Virus record (IMG/VR): IMGVR_UViG_3300042373_000318
Location: 1 to 32,909 of that record
DNA: 32,909 bases
Direction: 5' to 3' (one strand)
From: a virus
The notes beneath the pieces are model-generated. The model saw only the letters and a program-made list of their open reading frames with translations, made no database searches and was not told where the DNA came from. A program made the position numbers and the translations under genes. Positions 6,073-12,415 of the stretch are shown piece by piece. Positions within the stretch are counted from its first letter, which is position 1. Every line of letters begins with the position of its first letter.

Positions 6073-6302
6073 AGCGCGCATGGAAACCTCACTACCACAA
6101 GCACAAAGGCCCAGTGGAGCCGGACATGACGATCCTATTGATGGCAGTGGCCAGAGAGCTGCTGACGACCTGGGAAGTCTTGCGCGACAAACCCTTGGTG
6201 GACAGGCACCTGGCTGCAGTGGACAAGGTCTACGGCGCCGGCAGCGAGGCATCAGTGCGCCAGTACATGCACAGGATCAAGAGAGATGAACGCTGTGGCT
6301 GA
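6069..6302 (+). CDS. Hypothetical 77-aa protein
   Basis: A mostly helical, basic protein with His/Lys residues at the start (KPHYHKHKGP) and a helical middle (MTILLMAVARELLTTWEVL). It overlaps the winged-helix gene by four bases and the initiator gene by 17, so it is coupled within the rightward operon. No family is recognised. Its place immediately before the initiator could suggest a replication accessory role, but the sequence gives no motif for this. Confidence 0.6.
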   Translation: MKRAWKPHYHKHKGPVEPDMTILLMAVARELLTTWEVLRDKPLVDRHLAAVDKVYGAGSEASVRQYMHRIKRDERCG

Positions 6303-7242
6303 ACCGATTCACTTTGAGCTGCCCAAGCGGCCAAGGGTCAAACAGAAAGACCCACCACCCGATCAGCGCAAGGTCTGCGTGCTGCCGATCAGAGCTGTGT
6401 TTGACAAACGCATGAGCCACGGCGCCCTGCAAGCATTGGCAGCGCTGTGCGCGTACTGCAACCGGGCAGGCATCACATGGGTCAGCCAGACCAGGTTAGC
6501 CCAGGAGCTGGGCATCAGCCAGCAAGCGGTGGCCAAGCAGTTCAAGCAGCTAAGGGAATTGGGCTACCTGCAGACAGTACGCAAAGGGTTCAAGGGCGAG
6601 CGCACAGACACCCTGCGCGTTGTGTTCGATCCCAGCATCACAGCAGAGGAAGCCATCACCATGACATCAAACAAGGAGGATACACGCCCACCGGCAATCA
6701 TCCAGGAGCAGGCCAGACAGGCCGAGGAGATCGACAGAGAGGGCCAAGCAAGGATCGCCAGGCTCATCAGCAAAGCACTCAAGCAACCACTCAAACAGGA
6801 GAAAACCATGCCCGCATCAGGACAGACCAGGACGGTCAAGAAGATGAAGGAAGACATCCAAAAAGCTAAACAGAAGGGGTCACCAGGTACACCAAAACCT
6901 GTGGACAACCATGTGGACAAGCATGCTCACATTCACAACCCACAGGTTGTACATGAAGAGGGTCTACATTCACAACCTAATCACAACCTGGAGGTTGTAG
7001 ATAACACAAGAGAACACATAAGAGTAAACCTATATAAGGTTAATTCTTTAAATACAATAAGAGATAACCGGTTAGTTCTGCACAACCAAACAATCAAGCA
7101 GCTGCTCGATTTCGGACTGACCGACCAGGACATCGATGACGGCCTGACAACCCTGCTGGCCATCTACGCAGCCGAGGGAATCACCCCGAAAGAGCAGCAC
7201 CTGGTTGATGGATTGATGCAGATGAAGCGGGATGCGGCATGA
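6286..7242 (+). CDS. Winged-helix replication initiator (O-like)
   Basis: A 318-aa protein with a winged-helix domain at about 46-115 (GALQALAALCAYCNRAG, then WVSQTRLAQELGISQQAVAKQFKQLRELGYL and a basic wing). A charged linker follows, then a low-complexity His/Asn/Val-rich segment (about 205-240) and a compact helical C-terminal domain (about 265-318). The middle of the gene holds an iteron-like, AT-rich array (6900-7075), so the layout is that of lambda O, whose N-terminal domain binds iterons inside its own gene. No helicase or loader gene follows; the C-terminal domain may recruit the host helicase directly. Family-level function is inferred from fold and context. Confidence 0.7.
   Translation: MNAVAEPIHFELPKRPRVKQKDPPPDQRKVCVLPIRAVFDKRMSHGALQALAALCAYCNRAGITWVSQTRLAQELGISQQAVAKQFKQLRELGYLQTVRKGFKGERTDTLRVVFDPSITAEEAITMTSNKEDTRPPAIIQEQARQAEEIDREGQARIARLISKALKQPLKQEKTMPASGQTRTVKKMKEDIQKAKQKGSPGTPKPVDNHVDKHAHIHNPQVVHEEGLHSQPNHNLEVVDNTREHIRVNLYKVNSLNTIRDNRLVLHNQTIKQLLDFGLTDQDIDDGLTTLLAIYAAEGITPKEQHLVDGLMQMKRDAA
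6900..7075 (+). other. Candidate replication origin inside the initiator gene
   Basis: Two TGTGGACAA boxes 12 bp apart (6900-6908, 6912-6920) are one mismatch from the DnaA box in reverse orientation. Six ACAACC cores follow: 6905 (inside the first box), 6935, 6972 and 6983 forward, and 6945-6950 and 6993-6998 reversed. Several are spaced 10-11 bp apart. They form two inverted pairs, one being ACAACCT-GG-AGGTTGT. Beyond is an AT-rich tract (about 7003-7075) suited to strand opening. Iterons followed by AT-rich DNA inside an initiator gene match the lambda-type origin plan. Confidence 0.6.
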
Positions 7243-7586
7243 CCGAAGGCACCGCCAAGGCACCTAGATCGATCCATACGGCGCGATCACAGGCTGGTTG
7301 GCACATGGGTAGCATCACCTGCACTCAATCGCTTGTAGGCCGTTTAATCGATTCTGTACAAGCCTCAAACGAACGTATGGGTTTTGTACAACCAGGGGGG
7401 ATGCTGCGACGTGTGCCCTGGGAAGCGACCGCAACCTATATGCGCCAGCGCTATGCGCGCAATACCGGGCGCGTTGACGGGCGCGGTAAAAAGCGACCCT
7501 TCCCCCCTCCCCCTCACCGTAGCGATAGGGGGACTTCCCACAATTTTTCCCAGCATTCCGCTGGAATTTGTACACTCGCCATTTGA
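7239..7586 (+). CDS. Doubtful 115-aa ORF in the initiator-to-SSB-tail interval
   Basis: The frame starts with an ATGA overlap on the initiator stop, which favours translation. The product has no recognised family and ends in a Pro-rich stretch over a CT-rich tract (GKKRPFPPPPHR). The DNA also holds regulatory-looking elements: GTACAA at 7356-7361 and 7386-7391 (the latter in TTGTACAA), repeated GGGCGCG words near 7468-7488, and a short hairpin, CCAGC-ATTCC-GCTGG, at 7550-7564. The first about 85 codons may be real and the rest incidental, or the whole interval may be a control region for the packaging genes. Confidence 0.35.
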   Translation: MTEGTAKAPRSIHTARSQAGWHMGSITCTQSLVGRLIDSVQASNERMGFVQPGGMLRRVPWEATATYMRQRYARNTGRVDGRGKKRPFPPPPHRSDRGTSHNFSQHSAGICTLAI

Positions 7587-7598
7587 AAGGAATAATTT

Positions 7599-7850
7599 AT
7601 GGCATACGAACTGAAACCTGGACAGGGCAAAGCCTTTGTGAATAAAGACAAAAAAGAGGACTGGCATGCGCCGTACTCTGGTGAGGTGATATTGCCTGAT
7701 GGGTCGCTGCATTACCTGGAACTAACCCCTGGCAAAACGTCGGCTGGTGAATGGTGGTTTCGGGTGAAGGTTGGCAAGCCCAAGCAAGTTAAACCTGCGG
7801 TGGCTGATGTGGTGGCGCAGGTGTCTGAAGACAATGACATACCGTTCTGA
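7599..7850 (+). CDS. 83-aa protein with SSB-like acidic C-terminal tip
   Basis: A small protein with several strand-like segments (YSGEVILPDGSLHYLEL, GEWWFRVKVGKPK), a Val/Ala linker and the terminal residues SEDNDIPF. An acidic end closing in Asp-Ile-Pro-Phe is the signature by which bacterial SSB recruits replication and repair proteins, and phage ssDNA-binding proteins often carry similar tails. The body is shorter than a standard OB fold. It may be a minimal ssDNA-binding protein, or a decoy that docks host SSB partners. AAAGGA precedes the ATG. The stop overlaps the next start (TGATG). Confidence 0.7.
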   Translation: MAYELKPGQGKAFVNKDKKEDWHAPYSGEVILPDGSLHYLELTPGKTSAGEWWFRVKVGKPKQVKPAVADVVAQVSEDNDIPF

Positions 7851-8284
7851 TGGCAAGCCGTAAGCAGCCGACGCAGATACCCAGTGTTGCTGGCTGGGGT
7901 GGCACCAGGTCGATTGAGCGCAGGCTTGAGAGATCGTCCACCTTGGCCGGCAACCGGGAGGCTGTGGCGTATGCGCTCTTGTGTATGGCCAACACCAAGA
8001 TCAGCGACATCATGACTTGGGATGAGGGTGGCAATGTGACCGTTAAGGCCGCGCACCAGATACCCGAGCATGCGCTGACTGCGATCAAGTCGATCAAGCA
8101 GAAGGTTGACCGGGATGGCAACTCGACGCTTGAGATCGAGCTGTATGACAAGGTCGGGGTGCTGCGCATTCTGGCCAAGGCATCTGGCTTGCTGGACAAC
8201 CCGGATGAATCTGACAAGCCTTCGGTGATCGGGATCAATATCAAGTCACCGATCAGTGACATTGTGGATGTAAAGGGAGATTGA
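7850..8284 (+). CDS. Terminase small subunit (putative)
   Basis: A 144-aa protein just upstream of the large terminase. The C-terminal half has the pattern seen in many small terminases: a helix (HALTAIKSIKQKV), a short strand pair (NSTLEIELYDKVGVLRILAKASGLL, about 90-115) and an acidic tail. The basic N-terminus could bind DNA at the packaging site. Position and C-terminal pattern support the call; a classical helix-turn-helix is not obvious. It is coupled to the SSB-tail gene by TGATG. The packaging site was not identified. Confidence 0.7.
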   Translation: MASRKQPTQIPSVAGWGGTRSIERRLERSSTLAGNREAVAYALLCMANTKISDIMTWDEGGNVTVKAAHQIPEHALTAIKSIKQKVDRDGNSTLEIELYDKVGVLRILAKASGLLDNPDESDKPSVIGINIKSPISDIVDVKGD

Positions 8285-8285
8285 C

Positions 8286-8441
8286 ATGGATGAAATCTTT
8301 ATTGGCCGAATAATTAAGGTGCTTGAGCTTGAGCTTGATACGGACCTTGATGACAAAGAATGGGAAAACATTTGCGACGAAAAGCTGGACTTGTTGATAA
8401 TTCTTCGCGAAATCAAAAAAGGTATGCATGAGCCGCACTAA
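8286..8441 (+). CDS. Hypothetical 51-aa acidic protein
   Basis: The ORF lies between the small and large terminase genes, starting one base after the small-subunit stop and overlapping the large-subunit start by 14 bases. The product is strongly acidic and leucine/isoleucine-rich (VLELELDTDLDDKEWENI, then LDLLIILREIKKG), which suggests a small helical hairpin. It is less GC-rich than its neighbours. No family is recognised; it may be a packaging accessory. Confidence 0.6.
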   Translation: MDEIFIGRIIKVLELELDTDLDDKEWENICDEKLDLLIILREIKKGMHEPH

Positions 8442-9981
8442 AGAACAAAGCTCCAAGCAGATGCCCTCAACGGGGCTGAACCTGGACTTCAGCGCCAGCC
8501 CAGAGGTCTGGAATTTTTTACAAAGCAATGCGTTTGTGCGCGGCATGATGGGCCCGGTGGGGTCGGGTAAGTCCTACGCCTGCGCTGCCGAGATCATGAT
8601 GCGTGCTGTCAAGCAAAAGCCCTCGCCCATTGACGGCATCCGCTACTCGCGGTTTGCCATTGTGCGAAACAGCTACCCCATGCTGAAAACCACCACGATC
8701 AAAACGTGGATTGATCTGTTTCCAGAGTCCACGTTTGGGCCACTGCTTTGGACACCGCCTATCACGCACCACATCAAGCTGCCCAGCCGTGGGGATGCAG
8801 CCGGTATTGACTGCGAGGTGATCTTTCTAGCCCTTGACCAACCCAAAGACGTGCGCAAGCTGCTGTCATTGGAGCTGACTGGTGCCTGGGTCAACGAAGC
8901 GCGTGAGTTACCCAAGGCTGTGATTGACGGCTTGACCCACCGTGTTGGCCGGTACCCAACCAAACGTGATGGCGGTGCGACCTGGTCTGGGATCTGGATG
9001 GACACCAACCCAATGGATGACGACCACTGGTGGTACAAGCTGGCCGAGAAGGAAAAGCTCACCGGCCAGTTTGCCTGGAAGTTTTTTAAGCAGCCTGGTG
9101 GCGTGGTGCCGGTTGACTCAGAAGACTTACCCGAGATGCCCGAGGCCAACGACCACATCTTTGCGGCTGCCAAGTGGTGGCGGGTTAACCCTAAAGCCGA
9201 GAATCTGAACAACCTGCCTTCTGGCTACTACCTGCAAATGCTGGGCGGCAAGACGCTGGACTGGATTCGCTGCTATGCCGGCGGCGAATACGTCTATGTC
9301 CAGGAAGGCAGGCCCGTATGGCCTGAGTATGACGACTCTGTCATGTCTGGCGACACCGATATTGACCCCAATGTGCCCATCCAGGTGGGCCTGGACTTCG
9401 GTTTGACCCCTGCCGCCACCATTGGCCAGCGACTACCCAATGGCCGGTGGGTGATTCACCAGGAAATCGTCACGTTTGACATGGGCCTGGAGCGGTTTGG
9501 CACCCAGCTGCTGGCTGAATTGAACGCTCGCTACCCCAACCACCAGGTTCTGATCTGGGGCGACCCCGCCGGCATGGCCAGGGACGCCATCTATGAGGTC
9601 ACAGCGTTCGATTTTCTGCGAACACTGGGGCTCAAAGCCCAGCCAACAGCGTCCAATGACTTCAAAGTGCGCCGGGAAGCGTCAGCAGCCCCCATGCAGC
9701 GCCTGGTCATGGGCAAACCTGGCCTGATTATCAACCGCGAGTGCAAGCTGCTGCGCAAAGCGCTGGCTGGTGGCTACCACTTCAAGCGAGTTGCGGTGGG
9801 TGCCGGGCATGAGCGCTTCAAAGACGCGCCAAACAAGAACGAACACTCGCACATTGGCGACTCATTTGGCTACTTGATGCTGGGCGGTGGCGAATACAAC
9901 CGCATGACGCGCACGCACCAGCTGGGTGGCCGCGCTCCTGGCATGGCCACAGCTGTTTTGGACTTCGATATCTTTTCATGA
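8428..9981 (+). CDS. terL: Terminase large subunit
   Basis: A 517-aa packaging motor with both expected domains. The ATPase has the Walker A motif GPVGSGKS at 42-49, a Walker B-like stretch GAWVNEAREL at 152-161 whose Glu158 would be catalytic, and the MDTNP coupling segment at about 191-195. The nuclease has the three acidic sites of the RNase H-like fold: Asp323 (VGLDFGL), Asp379 (IWGDP) and Asp478 (HIGDSFGYLM). It pumps DNA into the prohead through the portal at 12416-14035 and cuts the concatemer. Length and motifs are complete. Confidence 0.96.
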   Translation: MSRTKEQSSKQMPSTGLNLDFSASPEVWNFLQSNAFVRGMMGPVGSGKSYACAAEIMMRAVKQKPSPIDGIRYSRFAIVRNSYPMLKTTTIKTWIDLFPESTFGPLLWTPPITHHIKLPSRGDAAGIDCEVIFLALDQPKDVRKLLSLELTGAWVNEARELPKAVIDGLTHRVGRYPTKRDGGATWSGIWMDTNPMDDDHWWYKLAEKEKLTGQFAWKFFKQPGGVVPVDSEDLPEMPEANDHIFAAAKWWRVNPKAENLNNLPSGYYLQMLGGKTLDWIRCYAGGEYVYVQEGRPVWPEYDDSVMSGDTDIDPNVPIQVGLDFGLTPAATIGQRLPNGRWVIHQEIVTFDMGLERFGTQLLAELNARYPNHQVLIWGDPAGMARDAIYEVTAFDFLRTLGLKAQPTASNDFKVRREASAAPMQRLVMGKPGLIINRECKLLRKALAGGYHFKRVAVGAGHERFKDAPNKNEHSHIGDSFGYLMLGGGEYNRMTRTHQLGGRAPGMATAVLDFDIFS

Positions 9982-10484
9982 CCGACCTGATTGACACCGT
10001 CAACGAAAAGCTGGCCTGCACGGGCATCTACTTTGAGCCGATTACCGATTGGCACATTGAGCGGCTGTCTGAATACGTCAGAACACCTTGGCCCATCGAT
10101 CCGCTAGACACCATTCACTTCAACATGGAGCGCGGCCCAAGTGGTGCCCTATACTTCAACGGCAAAATGCTTGGCATCATCGGTGTGGCTGTGCTTTGGA
10201 AGGGTGTCGGTGAAGTGTGGACGATCATCGACGACAGCATCAAGCACAAGTACAAGCGCCAGTTGGTTGTCGGTGTGAGAACTGCCCTTGATATCGCTCA
10301 GATATCACTTGCTTTGACCCGTGTACAAGTAGCAATAGAATCTAATGAAAATTATTCGCAGAGCTGGCCGCTGGCGCTGGGTTTCACCCTTGAAGGCGTG
10401 ATGCGCAACTTCGGTATGGACGGCTCAGATTACACACTTTATGGGAGGATCAGATCATGCCAGCACCAATCGTCGCAGCGTTGA
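9978..10484 (+). CDS. GNAT acetyltransferase-like phage protein
   Basis: A 168-aa protein overlapping the terminase stop by four bases. It has the segment order of GNAT-type proteins: an N-terminal helix after ITDWHIERLSEYV, strands around LYFNGKMLGIIGVAVLW, GEVWTIIDDS, the acceptor-loop region KHKYKRQLVVGVRTALDIAQ, then VQVAIESNENYSQSWPLALGFTLEGVMRNFG, typical of the C-terminal half. Such proteins sit near terminase and portal genes in many podoviruses, and their substrate is unknown. It may be a minor virion or host-modifying protein. Its last 28 bases overlap the next gene. Confidence 0.65.
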   Translation: MTDLIDTVNEKLACTGIYFEPITDWHIERLSEYVRTPWPIDPLDTIHFNMERGPSGALYFNGKMLGIIGVAVLWKGVGEVWTIIDDSIKHKYKRQLVVGVRTALDIAQISLALTRVQVAIESNENYSQSWPLALGFTLEGVMRNFGMDGSDYTLYGRIRSCQHQSSQR

Positions 10485-11188
10485 TCGGAGCGGGTGCCAC
10501 AGCCTACGCTGTGAACCGCTCAACAAGCGCACAAAACAAAGCCAGAGCGCAAGCTTCAGAAGCGTCTGCCGCAGCCATTGCGGCTGCAACCAAAGCGCGT
10601 GAAGAGGCTGCCTCACAAGCAGCTGCTGCACGCGCAGCAGCTGCTGCGGAAGCAGAAAAGACCAGAATTGCCGCTATGACCGAGGCTGAAAAGAACCGCG
10701 CAGCTGCTGCGGCACAGGCTGAAGCATCCAGGCTAACTGCAGCAGAACAAGCCAAGCTAACACGCGATCAGCAGACAGCATTAGCAGCCCAGCAAGGTCA
10801 ATTGACAATGGAGCAGATTGCAGCTCAAAGAGAGGCTTCAGCATCTGCCATGGCCCAAGCTCAACTTAGCGCTTCGCAGCAAGCGGAGATGATGAGGAGC
10901 TTGACGGCTCAACAAACTGCCTCTGCAGAAGCCGCCAAGGCTCAGCTTTTCCAGCAGCAAAAGCAGTATCAAGAGCAAAAAACCTCAATGGAGAAGCAGG
11001 CCAAAGACCAGGCTGCTTCGCTCGATGCTGAACGTCGCAAGATCGCTGAGCGCGAATCTGCGCAGATGACCGCACGACGCCGAGCTGGTCGCCGCTCCTT
11101 GCTATCAACCGCTAGGATTAACCCAGAGCTTGGCCTGGCACCAGCAGCCAATGACGAAAACCAGCTGAAGACGCTGCTGGGAGCTTGA
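10457..11188 (+). CDS. Ala-rich coiled-coil protein 1 (putative internal virion protein)
   Basis: A 243-aa protein with a Gly/Ala-rich hydrophobic N-terminal helix (PIVAALIGAGATAYAV), then about 180 residues of Ala/Gln/Glu/Lys coiled coil, and a basic end containing ARRRAGRRSLLSTAR. The next gene has the same plan and a similar RSLL motif, so the two are probably paralogues. The hydrophobic start and long helix resemble small ejection proteins of podoviruses, while the position between terminase and portal would also fit an assembly factor. I do not recognise a named family. Confidence 0.65.
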   Translation: MPAPIVAALIGAGATAYAVNRSTSAQNKARAQASEASAAAIAAATKAREEAASQAAAARAAAAAEAEKTRIAAMTEAEKNRAAAAAQAEASRLTAAEQAKLTRDQQTALAAQQGQLTMEQIAAQREASASAMAQAQLSASQQAEMMRSLTAQQTASAEAAKAQLFQQQKQYQEQKTSMEKQAKDQAASLDAERRKIAERESAQMTARRRAGRRSLLSTARINPELGLAPAANDENQLKTLLGA

Positions 11189-11189
11189 C

Positions 11190-11930
11190 ATGGCAGTCAT
11201 CAAGCCTGTCAACAGTGTTTTTGAAGAGATCGATGGCCAGCTGATCTCGCCCCTAAGTGACGGCAACTCAAACCCATTTGTTTCGACTGCCAGCGAAGGG
11301 GACAACGCTGCCGGATTTCAAGCAGAACTAGATCGACTTGCTGCTGAAAACGAGGCCAAGATTAGGGCGGAGGACGAAGCTGCTGCGGCCAAGCTGAAAG
11401 CTGAGAACGATGCAGCACTGGCCAAGCTCCTGGCTGACGAAGAAGCATTCAAGAAGCAACAATCTGATCTTGACGCATCGACTAAAGCGCAACTTGAAGC
11501 GCAGGCCAGAGCCGATGCCGACGCATTTGCAAGAGCGCAAGGTGAAATTGCCGCCATGGTTGCAGCTGAACAGCAACGAATGGACGAGACAGCAGCTGCA
11601 TACCAAGCCCAGCAAGCCGCTGCGCAAGCTGCTGCAGCTCAAGCAACCAGAGAGGCTGAAGCTGCTCAAGCAGAGATTGCTAGGCAGCTTGCCGAAACGC
11701 AGCGAATTTCTACGGAGATGGCCGCAAAGTCTAAGTCAGAAACGGAAGCCATACAGCGCACCTCTGCAGCCAAGATCGCGGGAAGCCGCAAAGCTGGCCG
11801 CTCAGCAGGTGATCGCTCATTGCTGGCAGGCTACGGCGCAGCTGACACTGGCGCGCCAACGCTTGGCGGTGGTGGCAGCCTTGGTGGCAAACGCGGTAGT
11901 TTAGGCATATCAGGAATACTAGGAGTATGA
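11190..11930 (+). CDS. Ala-rich coiled-coil protein 2 (paralogue of the preceding gene)
   Basis: A 246-aa protein starting one base after the previous stop. The first about 45 residues are non-helical (ISPLSDGNSNPFVSTASEG), followed by a coiled coil rich in Ala, Glu, Lys and Gln to about residue 190. The C-terminus has SRKAGRSAGDRSLLAGYG and a Gly-rich tail (LGGGGSLGGKRG). The AGR-RSLL element and the coiled coil resemble the preceding protein, suggesting tandem duplication and divergence. Probably a virion or assembly protein; function not established. Confidence 0.62.
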   Translation: MAVIKPVNSVFEEIDGQLISPLSDGNSNPFVSTASEGDNAAGFQAELDRLAAENEAKIRAEDEAAAAKLKAENDAALAKLLADEEAFKKQQSDLDASTKAQLEAQARADADAFARAQGEIAAMVAAEQQRMDETAAAYQAQQAAAQAAAAQATREAEAAQAEIARQLAETQRISTEMAAKSKSETEAIQRTSAAKIAGSRKAGRSAGDRSLLAGYGAADTGAPTLGGGGSLGGKRGSLGISGILGV

Positions 11931-11932
11931 CC

Positions 11933-12094
11933 ATGAAAAAAGAAGTGTGGGATAAACCGAGGCCCAAAGAGTTGGGAAAGTCAAAAGAGCTGTCTTCTTT
12001 GGAAAAGCGTAATGCCATGCGACGTGCAGCGAAAGCTGGCAGGCCGTACCCCAATTTGGTTGACAACATGGCTGCAGCCCGCGACAAAAAATGA
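11933..12094 (+). CDS. Hypothetical 53-aa basic protein
   Basis: The ATG at 11933 is preferred because AGGAG (11921-11925) then has a seven-base spacing; the in-frame ATG at 11927 would be only one base away. The product is rich in Lys and Arg (SLEKRNAMRRAAKAGRPYPN, then MAAARDKK). The stop overlaps the next start (ATGA). It may bind DNA or the acidic portal-proximal surface. No family is recognised. Confidence 0.65.
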   Translation: MKKEVWDKPRPKELGKSKELSSLEKRNAMRRAAKAGRPYPNLVDNMAAARDKK

Positions 12095-12414
12095 GCAAGT
12101 ACAAAGACCCCGAAGGCGGTCTGACCGAAGCCGGCAGGCGCAAGTTTGAATCGTCAGGCGAGAGCAAGAATCTCCAGCCAGGCGTGAAAGACAGCGCGCC
12201 AAGCGGTGAGCGTGCCAGGCGCAAGGGGTCATTCTTGACCAGGTTCTACACCAACCCAAGTGGGCCGCTGGTCAACGACAAGGGCGAGCCGACCAGGCTT
12301 GCGCTGGCAGCCAATGCATGGGGTGAGTCTGTGCCCCGCACTCAGGGAGCTGCCGCACGTCTGGCCGCTAAAGGTCGCAATTTGCTTGAAAAGTACAAGC
12401 TAGAAAAGGAATGA
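12091..12414 (+). CDS. Conserved-type small basic phage protein, 107 aa
   Basis: The sequence pattern GGLTEAGRRKFE near the N-terminus, then GSFLTRFYTNPSGPLVNDKGEPTRLALAANAWG, resembles a small uncharacterised protein type carried by many phages near structural genes (I recall DUF6321, from memory only). It is strongly basic, with a helical C-terminus (ARLAAKGRNLLEKYKLEKE). It overlaps the preceding gene by ATGA and ends one base before the portal start. Function unknown; a DNA- or virion-associated role is a guess. Confidence 0.65.
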   Translation: MSKYKDPEGGLTEAGRRKFESSGESKNLQPGVKDSAPSGERARRKGSFLTRFYTNPSGPLVNDKGEPTRLALAANAWGESVPRTQGAAARLAAKGRNLLEKYKLEKE

Positions 12415-12415
12415 C

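Noticed and set aside
11410-11904. 164-aa plus-strand ORF inside the second coiled-coil gene
   Set aside because: Open only because the host gene is Ala/Gln/Glu-rich; its composition is not protein-like.
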